Shown one piece after another: positions 41,456 through 49,520 of a stretch of DNA of 64,000 bases (the stretch's first letter is position 1; every line of letters starts with the position of its first letter). The notes under the pieces are model-generated. The model made no database searches. It had not been told where the DNA came from and worked only from the letters and a program-made list of their open reading frames with translations. The translations under genes were made by a program, and so were the position numbers. Source of the stretch: Solihabitans fulvus. GTDB taxonomy: Bacteria > Actinomycetota > Actinomycetes > Mycobacteriales > Pseudonocardiaceae. Location: positions 1-64,000 of the forward strand of contig NZ_VUOB01000074.1 in the NCBI RefSeq assembly GCF_008386585.1, given 5' to 3'.

Positions 41456-41489
41456 CCAACGCCGTCAGGGCGCCAACGCCGTCAGGGGG
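41456..41489. repeat. 17-bp direct repeat
   Basis: GCCAACGCCGTCAGGGC (41456-41472) is repeated directly at 41473-41489 with one difference. The second copy contains the stop codon of the DUF3558 lipoprotein gene on the minus strand. Confidence 0.85.
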
Positions 41490-42084
41490 CCAGCGACACG
41501 AGGTTGCCGATGACGTAGCCGGCGAAGGTGCTCGCCAGCGGGCACGGGTCCCGGTAGTCCAGGGAACGCTCGTCGGCGACCTGGACGTCCACGACCACCA
41601 GCGACGTGGCCGCGACGCCGACCTCGACCGTGCAGCGTCCGTGGTCGGTGGCGTGCGGGTCGTCCGCGGTGCGCACCGCCGGGTAGCCGTCGACCTCGTC
41701 CGGCGTGAACATCGGCAGCGTGGACCGCTTCCGGTACAGGCCCTCCAGGCCGCCCGAGGTGAGGTCGACACCGGCGCGGTAGGACGGCCTTGCCGCCACG
41801 TTCGGGTGCCACGCGCAACGCCAGCCGTCGACCACCGAACCCGGCGCGGTGATGCCGAACTGGGCGAGCTGGTCCGCGCGGATCAGCGCGCACGGGTCGG
41901 CCCGGTACTTCGTCACTTCGAGGTCTTCCTTGACCAGCGGCGGAGACAGCCGGGACGGCGCGGTCGAGGAGGACGGCGCGGGCTGGGACTGGGGTTGGTC
42001 GGACGAGCAGCCCGCGAGCATCGCTGCGGCACCGGCGAGGCAGGCGGTCACGAGGACACCGACGGTCGCGCGCACGCCAGCCAC
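41482..42084 (-). CDS. DUF3558 lipoprotein
   Basis: 200 residues. Signal VLVTACLAGAAAMLAGCSSD with lipobox Cys, a Pro/Ser-rich linker, then the DUF3558 domain: DPCALIRADQLAQFGI, WRCAWHPN, RCTVEVGV and the terminal DPCPLASTFAGYVIGNL. Paired cysteines suggest disulfides outside the membrane. GTG at 42084; GTG at 42075 is an alternative. Family function is unknown; common in Pseudonocardiales. Confidence 0.87.
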   Translation of the reverse strand: MAGVRATVGVLVTACLAGAAAMLAGCSSDQPQSQPAPSSSTAPSRLSPPLVKEDLEVTKYRADPCALIRADQLAQFGITAPGSVVDGWRCAWHPNVAARPSYRAGVDLTSGGLEGLYRKRSTLPMFTPDEVDGYPAVRTADDPHATDHGRCTVEVGVAATSLVVVDVQVADERSLDYRDPCPLASTFAGYVIGNLVSLAP

Positions 42085-42213
42085 CCACCTCTCGTCGGAC
42101 CTCCGCGACCACCTTCGCACATCCGGTGTCCGGTCGGGGTGAGTCGGCGGGAACCAAGGCCCCGCCGTGCCCCCGAATGGACCACACGGCGGGGCGCGTG
42201 ATAGCCAGGGTCC

Positions 42214-42891
42214 ATGTCTCAACCTGACGACCTTCCCGGGCGGCCGCGCACGGCACGCCGCTCGTTGCCGCTGGTCGCGTTCGCGTTGCTCGCCGCGGCC
42301 GGCCTCGGGCTGGTCGGCGTGTCCGGCACGCTGATCGACCGGCCGGACGGGTCGGCCGGCAAGGCCCTGCTGCTGGCCGGGACCGCCGTGTTCGTGATCG
42401 GCGGGGCCGTCACGACGCGGCTGATCGGCAACGACATCGCGCGGCGGATGGCGCGGCACGGCATGGAGGCGCCCGGCGCGGTGGTCCGGATGGCCATCAG
42501 CATCACCGGCTACCTGCTGGTCGCGATCACCGCGCTCGGCCTGTTGTCGGTGCCGCTCCAGCAGTTGCTGGTCGGCGGTGCGGTCACGGGCGTGCTCATC
42601 GGCATCGCCGCGCAGCAGACGCTCAGCAACTTCTTCGCCGGCATCATGATCCTCGTGGTCCGGCCGTTCCGGGTCGGCACCGACATCTCCGTGCGCTCCG
42701 GTCCGCTCAACGGCCCGTTCACCGGCCGGGTCACCGCGCTCGGCCTGACCTACACCACCATGCTGACCGAGGAGGGGGTGCTGATGATCCCGAACTCCAC
42801 GCTGCTGTCGGCCGGCATCACCACCCTTGGCGTGAAGCGCAACGACACCGGGCGCGACGATGCCGCGCCGCCCGCGCACAACATCGACTGA
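42214..42891 (+). CDS. Small MscS-type mechanosensitive channel
   Basis: 225 residues, with three or four membrane segments (about 18-38, 48-70, 85-105, 107-130) leading to the pore helix LLVGGAVTGVLIGIAAQQTLSNFFAGIMI and the beta domain RPFRVGTDISV, TALGLTYTTMLTEEGVLMIPNSTLLSAGI. It is short for the family and lacks the C-terminal alpha/beta cage. Likely an osmotic safety channel. ATG at 42214. Confidence 0.88.
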   Translation: MSQPDDLPGRPRTARRSLPLVAFALLAAAGLGLVGVSGTLIDRPDGSAGKALLLAGTAVFVIGGAVTTRLIGNDIARRMARHGMEAPGAVVRMAISITGYLLVAITALGLLSVPLQQLLVGGAVTGVLIGIAAQQTLSNFFAGIMILVVRPFRVGTDISVRSGPLNGPFTGRVTALGLTYTTMLTEEGVLMIPNSTLLSAGITTLGVKRNDTGRDDAAPPAHNID

Positions 42892-42922
42892 CTCCGCCAG
42901 GCGGTGGGGGTGGGCCGCGATG

Positions 42923-44515
42923 TCAGTTGACGCAGGGGATGCCGCTGCCGTCCACCGGCAGTCCCTGCGGGCCTGACTCGGTCGTGGCGGGGCGGCCAGA
43001 GGTCGGCGCCGCGGTCGTGGTCGGCCCGGTCGTGGTCGCGTCCGGCGATGCCAGCAGGGCGGCCGGCATGGTGAAGTCGGGGCCGAGCGCGATCCGGAGG
43101 TGGCCGGCTGCCAACCCGGTGCCCGCCGCGACCTCGAGGCCGCCGAGCAGGGTGGCCGCGTTGTCCGCGTCGGCCTTGGCAGTGCCGCCGTAGGTCACCC
43201 CGGACGCGGCGTCGCCCGCGTTGCCCACCTCGCCCTTGACGAACCCGCGCGCCACCAACGCGTCGGCGACCTTGCCGGCCAGACCCGGTGTGCCGGTGGC
43301 GTTGTAGACGTCGACCGTGCTGCTCGGCTTCGGCGGCGGGGTCGTCGAGGTGCTCGGGCTTGCGATGCCGAACGCGCTGCGCACCATGGCCTGCACCTTG
43401 GCGACGTCGACGAGGTTCACGTCCTGCCCGTCGCGCTGGGCGTAGCTCTCGATGGGCAGCGTCGCGAACTCCAGCTTGCCGCCGGTGAGGTTCTGCGCCT
43501 GCTGCGCGAAGGACAGCACGTCCCACCCCGAGGAGATCACCACGTCCTTCTTGGCGACGTCGATGAGCTTCTGGAGCTTGTCGAGATCGGTGAACGTGCC
43601 CGCGCTGCGCAGCTTGTGCGCGACCGAGGCGAGGAACGCCTGCTGTCGGTGGGTGCGGTCGAGGTCGCCGTTGTCCAGCCCGTGCCGCTGCCGCACGAAC
43701 GCGAGCGCCTGCGCGCCGTTGAGGGTCTGGTGTCCTGCCGGGAAGTCCGCGCCGGAGTAGTCGTCCTGCACGGCCTGGTTGAGGCAGACCTCGACGCCGT
43801 CCAGCGCGGTCGCCAGGTCGTAGAAGCCGGCCAGGTTGACCTCGGCGAAGCGGTCGATGGGCACGCCGAGGAAGTCGCGCACCGTCTGGATCGTGGCCTT
43901 GCGGCCGGCTTCCCTGCCCTGGGTCTCCAGGGCGCGCTGGTCGGTGACGCCCTTCTTGGCCAGATCCTGTTCGGTGTAGAACTTCGTCAGCCCGTACGCC
44001 TCCTTGATCTTGGCGTGGTCGTAGCCGGGGATCCCTTTGACCGCAACGAAGTCGTCGCGCGGGATGGAGAACGCGGTGACCTTGCCGTCGTCGTTGGGGA
44101 CGTGCATGAGGATCAGCGTGTTGGTGTTGTAACCACCCTCGTTGCCGTCGCCCGCGTGCAGCTTGTCCAGGATGTCAGCCGGCAGCGGGTTGCCGTCCTG
44201 GTCCTTGCGGGAGTCCAGGCCGATCAGCAGGATGTTCGTCGCGCCGTCCCGCGACCTCGGCGCGTCGCCGCCGAGCGCGTTGGACGTGTTCAGCCCCTGG
44301 GTGAGGTCCCGCAGGTGCGTGTAGGCGATGCCGGTGACGAGCAGGATGAGCACGGACACGAGCCCGACGAACACGCGGCCGGCCAGCAACAGCGACCGAC
44401 GGGACGCGTTGACCGGCGGCGGCACCAGCCGCACGGACCGCGACCCCAGCCTTGAAGCGGACCGACCGGGCCGGCCTCGACCGTCGGGAAACCGCCGCCC
44501 ACCTTGCTCCGACAC
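42923..44515 (-). CDS. LCP (LytR-CpsA-Psr) family cell-wall ligase
   Basis: 530 residues. Basic tail, one membrane helix (LVSVLILLVTGIAYTHL, about residues 50-66), LCP catalytic domain (about 90-360: NILLIGLDSRKDQDG, SIPRDDFVAV, NLAGFYDLATALDGVEVCLN, AFVRQRHGLDNGDLDRTHRQQ), and a C-terminal LytR_C domain (VDVYNATGTPGLAGKVADALVARGF). LCP enzymes attach arabinogalactan or other glycopolymers to peptidoglycan. GTG at 44515 chosen near GGGGAG; GTG at 44542 possible. Confidence 0.92.
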   Translation of the reverse strand: MSEQGGRRFPDGRGRPGRSASRLGSRSVRLVPPPVNASRRSLLLAGRVFVGLVSVLILLVTGIAYTHLRDLTQGLNTSNALGGDAPRSRDGATNILLIGLDSRKDQDGNPLPADILDKLHAGDGNEGGYNTNTLILMHVPNDDGKVTAFSIPRDDFVAVKGIPGYDHAKIKEAYGLTKFYTEQDLAKKGVTDQRALETQGREAGRKATIQTVRDFLGVPIDRFAEVNLAGFYDLATALDGVEVCLNQAVQDDYSGADFPAGHQTLNGAQALAFVRQRHGLDNGDLDRTHRQQAFLASVAHKLRSAGTFTDLDKLQKLIDVAKKDVVISSGWDVLSFAQQAQNLTGGKLEFATLPIESYAQRDGQDVNLVDVAKVQAMVRSAFGIASPSTSTTPPPKPSSTVDVYNATGTPGLAGKVADALVARGFVKGEVGNAGDAASGVTYGGTAKADADNAATLLGGLEVAAGTGLAAGHLRIALGPDFTMPAALLASPDATTTGPTTTAAPTSGRPATTESGPQGLPVDGSGIPCVN

Positions 44516-44668
44516 ACGCTCCCCGTTCCGCGGACAAGCCACTGACCAGCAACAACAGGCACTCGGCGATGCGGGTCGCGGTCGGCGGTGTTGGCCGGCC
44601 CGACCGGCGAATGGGGCCCGCAGTTGCGCAATTGGTTGAGGGTAGCGCCACCGTGCCGGTCGGCCAGG

Positions 44669-46357
44669 TCAACTCGCCGATTCGTCGGAGCCGGCCATGC
44701 TCTGGTTGAGGGTGTCGGCGAGGCCGACCCTGGTGGCGACGATCAGCACCCGGTTGCCCTCGGCGAGCTGGTACCGGGGATCGGGCGACCAGTCCAGGTT
44801 CCGCGTGCCGTGGGACACCGCGATGGCCCTAACCTCGGTGTCGTTGATCGAGTCGAGCGTGCGGCCGACCAGCGCCGAGGTCGCCGTCACCGGCAGCTCG
44901 GCGATGAGCAGCGCGCGCCGCCCTACCGCGATCGTGCCGATGACCTGGCGTTCCACCATCGCCGCCGCGAAGGCGGGCGCGGCGAGGTAGGACACGCTGC
45001 GGGAGATGCCGATGCCGAAGTTGTGCTGCACCCGCTCGGCGAGGTCGCCGTCGAACAGCCGCAGCACCACGCGCAGGTCGTCGCGCACCGACCGGGCGTT
45101 CAGCGCGGCCTGGAGGTTCGTCACGTCGTCGCTGGTCACGGCCACCATCGCGCGGCTGGTCTCGACCCAAGCCGAGCGCAGCGTCTCCTCGCGGCTGGCG
45201 TCGGCGAACACCACGGGCACGCCGAGCCGCCTGGCCAGCGCGACGCCGGAGGCGTCCTGGTTGCGTTCCACGCCGACCACGGGGACGCCGAGGTCACGCA
45301 GCTGCGACATGACCCGCGCGCCGACGTTGCCGAGCCCGACGACGATCACGTGGTCCCGCATCCGCCGCACCCGGCCCAGCGTCGAGGACAGCCGGGCGCC
45401 GACCACCGCGTCGACGACGGCGGCCGTGACGACCGGGATCAGCGCGATGCCGACGATCGTGACGATCACCTGGGTGACCTTGTTGATGCCGCTGAGCCCG
45501 GTGTCGGGCTGCGCGGCGCCGGCCGCGTCGAGCAGCGTCAGGTAGACGGCGTCGGCCCACGGGATGTGGCCGGGCATCGCGAACAGACCGGTGCTGACCA
45601 CGAGCAGGCCGAGCAGGCCGAGGAAGGCGATGCCGAGCTGCTTGTTCACCAGCACGCGCAGCGTGTCGAGCACCCCGAGCGCCTTGCGGCCGAGCACGCG
45701 GTACCAGGTCGGGTGGACCGTGGCCATCTCCAGCGGCGTGCCGTCCGCGACCGCGAGCACGAGGTCTCCCCCGGCCTGCCCGGGCGGCAGCAGTCTTGGC
45801 ACGCCGGAGTGCTCGGTGTCCGCGATGCCGCAGACCGCGCGCGCGGCCGGCACCTGCTCCCGCCTTGCCACGTACAGGGTGCGGCCGGGCAGCCGCACGT
45901 GGTTGGGCGCGAGTTCGCCGAGGCCCGCCGCCACGAACCACGGCGCGGCCATCACCGCGTCCGACAGCACCGCGCAGTCGGCGAACAGGGTCCTGATCTG
46001 GTGGCCGAGGTCCATGTTGAAGATCCGGATGACCAGCCGGATGTCGGGGTTGAGCTCGGTGGCCCGCAGGGCGGCGTGGATGTTGCCGACGTCGTCCTGG
46101 GCGACCAGGGCGAGCGCGCGGGCGGTGGCGATGCCGGCATCGACGAACGCCTCGACGGACAGGTCGGCCGACTCGACGATGCGCACGCCGGGCAGCTTCG
46201 CGATCTGCGGGCCGTGGTTGCGCCGCTTCGACGGCAGGATGACGGTGACTTCCTCGCCGAGCCTGCTCACCAGTTCCTCGACGATGCGCCGGGCCAAGGG
46301 CGTGTCGCCGCACACGATGAAGTGCGATCGTTTGTCGCGGCGTAAACGTCCAGGCAC
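44669..46357 (-). CDS. Two-RCK NAD-binding membrane protein
   Basis: 562 residues. Two TrkA-N/RCK domains flank a membrane region: the first at about 12-150 (HFIVCGDTPLARRIVEELV), the second at about 335-470 (DHVIVVGLGNVGARVMSQLRDLGVPVVGVERN). Between them two hydrophobic helices (GIAFLGLLGLLVVSTGLFA; VIVTIVGIALIPVVTAAVV) enclose LTLLDAAGAAQPDTGLS, where a potassium channel would have TVGYG. The filter motif is absent. The layout resembles the Castor/Pollux-type ion channels. ATG at 46357. Confidence 0.85.
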   Translation of the reverse strand: MPGRLRRDKRSHFIVCGDTPLARRIVEELVSRLGEEVTVILPSKRRNHGPQIAKLPGVRIVESADLSVEAFVDAGIATARALALVAQDDVGNIHAALRATELNPDIRLVIRIFNMDLGHQIRTLFADCAVLSDAVMAAPWFVAAGLGELAPNHVRLPGRTLYVARREQVPAARAVCGIADTEHSGVPRLLPPGQAGGDLVLAVADGTPLEMATVHPTWYRVLGRKALGVLDTLRVLVNKQLGIAFLGLLGLLVVSTGLFAMPGHIPWADAVYLTLLDAAGAAQPDTGLSGINKVTQVIVTIVGIALIPVVTAAVVDAVVGARLSSTLGRVRRMRDHVIVVGLGNVGARVMSQLRDLGVPVVGVERNQDASGVALARRLGVPVVFADASREETLRSAWVETSRAMVAVTSDDVTNLQAALNARSVRDDLRVVLRLFDGDLAERVQHNFGIGISRSVSYLAAPAFAAAMVERQVIGTIAVGRRALLIAELPVTATSALVGRTLDSINDTEVRAIAVSHGTRNLDWSPDPRYQLAEGNRVLIVATRVGLADTLNQSMAGSDESAS

Positions 46358-46404
46358 GGAGCGGAGTCTAGATCACCTTCATGTGTCGCCGCGGTGTGTT
46401 GGCC

Positions 46405-46442
46405 GGATGCTGCCGACGCCCGCGCGGGCGTCGGCAGCATCC
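46405..46442. terminator. Perfect 38-bp palindrome terminator
   Basis: Arms 46405-46423 and 46424-46442 (19 bp each, GGATGCTGCCGACGCCCGC and its complement) are perfectly complementary with no loop bases in the symmetric form. It lies 7 bases beyond the stop of the minus-strand ABC binding-protein gene and is presumably its transcription terminator; very GC-rich and without a U-run. Confidence 0.8.
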
Positions 46443-46448
46443 CCGGTG

Positions 46449-47495
46449 TCAGTGCGCGTTCTTGGCGAACTCCGTGGTGAAGGTCTTGGCGAGGTCGATG
46501 GTGTGCCCCTTCACGGTGGGATCGAAGGAGTTCAGCACGGTCAGCACGGTCTGCGGACCGTCGGCCGGCATGATGCCGTCGGTGGTGAACATCGCCTTGC
46601 CGGCGTCGAGTGCCTTGACGTAGTCGTCCTTGGTGATGTTGGCGTTGCTGACGTAGTCGGCCGGCAGCTTGTCGGCGATCTCGGCGGCGCTGTGGCTGCC
46701 GATCCACTTCAGCGTCTGCACGTAGGTGTTGGCGAGCTTCTGCGCGACGTCCTTGTGCGCGTTGACCCAGCTGGTCGGCATGTACAGGCAGGCGGCGGGA
46801 TAGACGCCGCCGAGCGCGGCCCGCGCGCCCTCGGCCGTGCGCATGTCGACGAGGACCTTCGCATCGCCCTTCTTGAGCAGGGCGGTGATCGTGGGCTCGG
46901 TGGTCATGCCGCCCTGGATCTTGCCCTGTTCCATGGCCGCGATGAAGGTCTGTCCCGCCTCGACGGCCACGGAGTTGACCTGGTCCGGCGAGATGCCGGA
47001 GCGGGTGGCCAGGAACTTGGTGAGGAAGTTGGTCGAGGAGCCCAGGCCGGTGACGCCGACGCTCTTGCCCTTGAAGTCGGCGAAGCCGTGCACGTCGGTC
47101 GCCTTGGTGGAGACCAGCTCGACCTCGCCGGGCACCTGGGCGAACTGCACGATCGACTCGGTGACCTTGCCCTTGCCCTGGAGGTCCACGTTGTGGTCGT
47201 AGAAGCCGACCACGCCGTCGACGTTGCCGGCCAGCATCTGCGTCTCGGCGTCGACGCCGGCAGGCTCGTCGGACAGGTCGACCTGGAGGCCGTTCTTCGC
47301 GTACAGGTCGAGCTGCTTGGCCAGGATCGCCGGCAGGTAGATCTGCTTGTTCATCCCGCCGACCATGATCTTCACGTGGTCGGTGCCGCCGGAGCCCGAG
47401 CCGGAGCCCGCTGAGGACGAACCGCCTCCGCAGGCGGACAGCGCGAGTGCGAGCAGTGCGCCGATGGCGCAGAGCGCGGTTGTCTTCGTTGACAT
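46449..47495 (-). CDS. ABC transporter substrate-binding lipoprotein (NMT1/SsuA-like)
   Basis: 348 residues. Lipoprotein signal with LALSACGGG, then a Ser/Gly linker. Mature domain of the NMT1/SsuA/TauA type: HVKIMVGGMNKQIYLPAILAKQLDLYAKNGL, VEAGQTFIAAMEQGKIQG. Binds a small organic compound such as a sulfonate, nitrate, taurine or thiamine precursor. First-transcribed or last gene of a three-gene transporter on the minus strand (ATPase, permease, binding protein). Confidence 0.9.
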   Translation of the reverse strand: MSTKTTALCAIGALLALALSACGGGSSSAGSGSGSGGTDHVKIMVGGMNKQIYLPAILAKQLDLYAKNGLQVDLSDEPAGVDAETQMLAGNVDGVVGFYDHNVDLQGKGKVTESIVQFAQVPGEVELVSTKATDVHGFADFKGKSVGVTGLGSSTNFLTKFLATRSGISPDQVNSVAVEAGQTFIAAMEQGKIQGGMTTEPTITALLKKGDAKVLVDMRTAEGARAALGGVYPAACLYMPTSWVNAHKDVAQKLANTYVQTLKWIGSHSAAEIADKLPADYVSNANITKDDYVKALDAGKAMFTTDGIMPADGPQTVLTVLNSFDPTVKGHTIDLAKTFTTEFAKNAH

Positions 47496-47542
47496 GACTC
47501 TCCTTAGGAAATGCGGGAAAACCGGAGGGGGACGCGGCTGAC

Positions 47543-48460
47543 TCAGGCGGCCGTTTCCATGTCGGACAGCTGCGGCGGGCGCCAGGCGAGCAGGCGGCGC
47601 TCCAGCCGGCTGATCGCGGCCTCGGCCACGAGCGCGAGCACCGCCATGATCACCATGGCGGCGAAGACGCCGTCGATGTTGAAGTTGCCCTGCGCCTGGC
47701 GGACCAGCAGGCCGAGCCCCTTGTCCGCGCCGAGGAACTCGCCGACGATGGCGCCGATCAGCGCGAAGCCGAAGCTACTGTGCAGGCTCGCGATGATCCA
47801 GGTGAGCGCCGATGGCAGCACGACCTGCCAGGTGACCTGCGCGGAGCTGGCGCCGAGGATGCGGGCGTTCGCGATCAGGTTGCGGTCGACCTCGCGGGTG
47901 CCCTGGAAGGCGTTGAAGAACACCACGAAGAACACGAGCACGATGGCGAGCGCGACCTTGGAGGACAGGCCGAAGCCGAGCACGACGATGAACACGGAGC
48001 CCAACACGATGCGGGGCACGGCGTTGATCGCCTTGATGTAGGGGGCGAACACCTCGGCGAGCAGCCGCACCCGGCCGAGCGCGACGCCGCACACGATGCC
48101 GAGCAGCACGCCGATGACGAAGCCGAGCACCGCTTCCTCGAGCGTCACGCCGATCTGCTCCCACAGGGAGCCCGCGTCGGTGCCGGACTGCGCCCACGTC
48201 GTGAGCTGGTCGACGATTCCGCTCGGGCTGCCGAAGAAGAAGCTGTCGATCCAGCCCATGCTGCTGGACAGTTGCCAGCCGCCGAAGATGGCCACGAAGA
48301 GCCCGAGCTGGATGGCGCGGACGAGGAGCCTGCGGCGGCGCACGGCGCGGCGCGCGCCGACGTCGAGGAAACCGTTGCGGCCGCTGGACTCCGCTGTCTC
48401 GGCGGGTTTCCCGGTCGTGGGGTCGGTCCGCACGTCACCCTCCGGTGTGCTGATGGACAT
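47543..48460 (-). CDS. ABC transporter permease (SsuC/TauC-like)
   Basis: 305 residues. Cytoplasmic N-terminus of about 45 residues, six membrane segments, and EAA loop NARILGASSAQVTWQVVLPSALTWI near residues 200-225. Partner of the adjacent ATPase and binding protein. ATG at 48460, 12 bases after the ATPase stop. Confidence 0.93.
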   Translation of the reverse strand: MSISTPEGDVRTDPTTGKPAETAESSGRNGFLDVGARRAVRRRRLLVRAIQLGLFVAIFGGWQLSSSMGWIDSFFFGSPSGIVDQLTTWAQSGTDAGSLWEQIGVTLEEAVLGFVIGVLLGIVCGVALGRVRLLAEVFAPYIKAINAVPRIVLGSVFIVVLGFGLSSKVALAIVLVFFVVFFNAFQGTREVDRNLIANARILGASSAQVTWQVVLPSALTWIIASLHSSFGFALIGAIVGEFLGADKGLGLLVRQAQGNFNIDGVFAAMVIMAVLALVAEAAISRLERRLLAWRPPQLSDMETAA

Positions 48461-48472
48461 GGCTGCTCCTGG

Positions 48473-49315
48473 TCACTTCGCGAGGGTGGCGGTGCGGGCG
48501 TAGGCGACCTGGACCTCGTCGCGCAGCGACTCCCAGATCTGTTGGTACAGCTCGACGAACCGGGGTTCGAACCGGATCTCCTGGACCGTGCGGGGCCTCG
48601 GCAGGTCGACGGTGAAGACGTCCTTCACGGTCGCGGGGCCCGCCGTCAGCACGACCACCTTGTCCGCCAAGGCGATGGCCTCTTCGAGGTCGTGCGTGAC
48701 GAACACGACCGAGGGCCTGGTGACCTCCCAGAGCGCGAGCAGCTCGTCGGACATGATGGAGCGGGTCTGCACGTCCAGGGCACTGAACGGCTCGTCCATC
48801 AACAGGATTCTCGGCTCGTTGATCAGGCTCTGGGCGAGCGCGACGCGCTTGCGCATGCCGCCGGAGAGCTGGTGCGGGTGGTGGTTCTCGAACCCGGACA
48901 GGCCGACCCTGCGCAGCCAGTCCCTGGCGGCGGCGAGCGCGTCCTTGCGCGCCTCGCCCCGGAACAGCGGGCCCGCGGCGACGTTGGCCAGCACGGTCTT
49001 CCACGGCAGCACCGCGTCGGTCTGGAAGACGAACCCGATGCCGGAGCCGATGCCCCGCACCGGGCTGTCGTCGACGAGCACCTGTCCCTCGGTGGCCCGT
49101 TCGAGGCCGGCGACCAGGGTCAGCGTCGTGGACTTGCCGCAGCCGGTCGGGCCGACGACCGCGCAGAACTCGCCGGGGGCGACGGTCAGGTCGAGGTCGC
49201 GCAGCGCGGTGTACGCGCCGCCGTCCGGGGTGCGGAACCGCTTGGTGACGTTCCTGAGTTCGATGGCTCCGGTGCCGCTGCCACCGGGGCTCTCCTGGCT
49301 TCGAGAAGTGGCCAT
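48473..49315 (-). CDS. ABC transporter ATP-binding protein (SsuB/TauB-like)
   Basis: 280 residues. Walker A GPTGCGKSTT, Q-loop FVFQTDAVLPW, signature LSGGMRKRVALAQSL, Walker B ILLMDEPFSALD, switch VFVTHDLEEA. Typical of nitrate/sulfonate/taurine importers. ATG at 49315. First gene of the transporter operon; it diverges from the CitA-like kinase 205 bases away. Confidence 0.93.
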   Translation of the reverse strand: MATSRSQESPGGSGTGAIELRNVTKRFRTPDGGAYTALRDLDLTVAPGEFCAVVGPTGCGKSTTLTLVAGLERATEGQVLVDDSPVRGIGSGIGFVFQTDAVLPWKTVLANVAAGPLFRGEARKDALAAARDWLRRVGLSGFENHHPHQLSGGMRKRVALAQSLINEPRILLMDEPFSALDVQTRSIMSDELLALWEVTRPSVVFVTHDLEEAIALADKVVVLTAGPATVKDVFTVDLPRPRTVQEIRFEPRFVELYQQIWESLRDEVQVAYARTATLAK

Positions 49316-49520
49316 TGCTCCGCCTTGCGCTGCCGGGTGTGACGTGGTGCACAGGACCGTAGGCAGCGGCGACGGCGAGGGCGATCCATGCGCGGCTTGT
49401 GCGGTTAGCGCGCATTTCTCGTGGTTGTGAGCCTTTTGCTCGCGGTCAGGCCCTCCCTATTAACCCGCCCGTGTTGCACACTTAACCCACTCAGTAAGCA
49501 AAATGGTTACGGAGTGTCAC

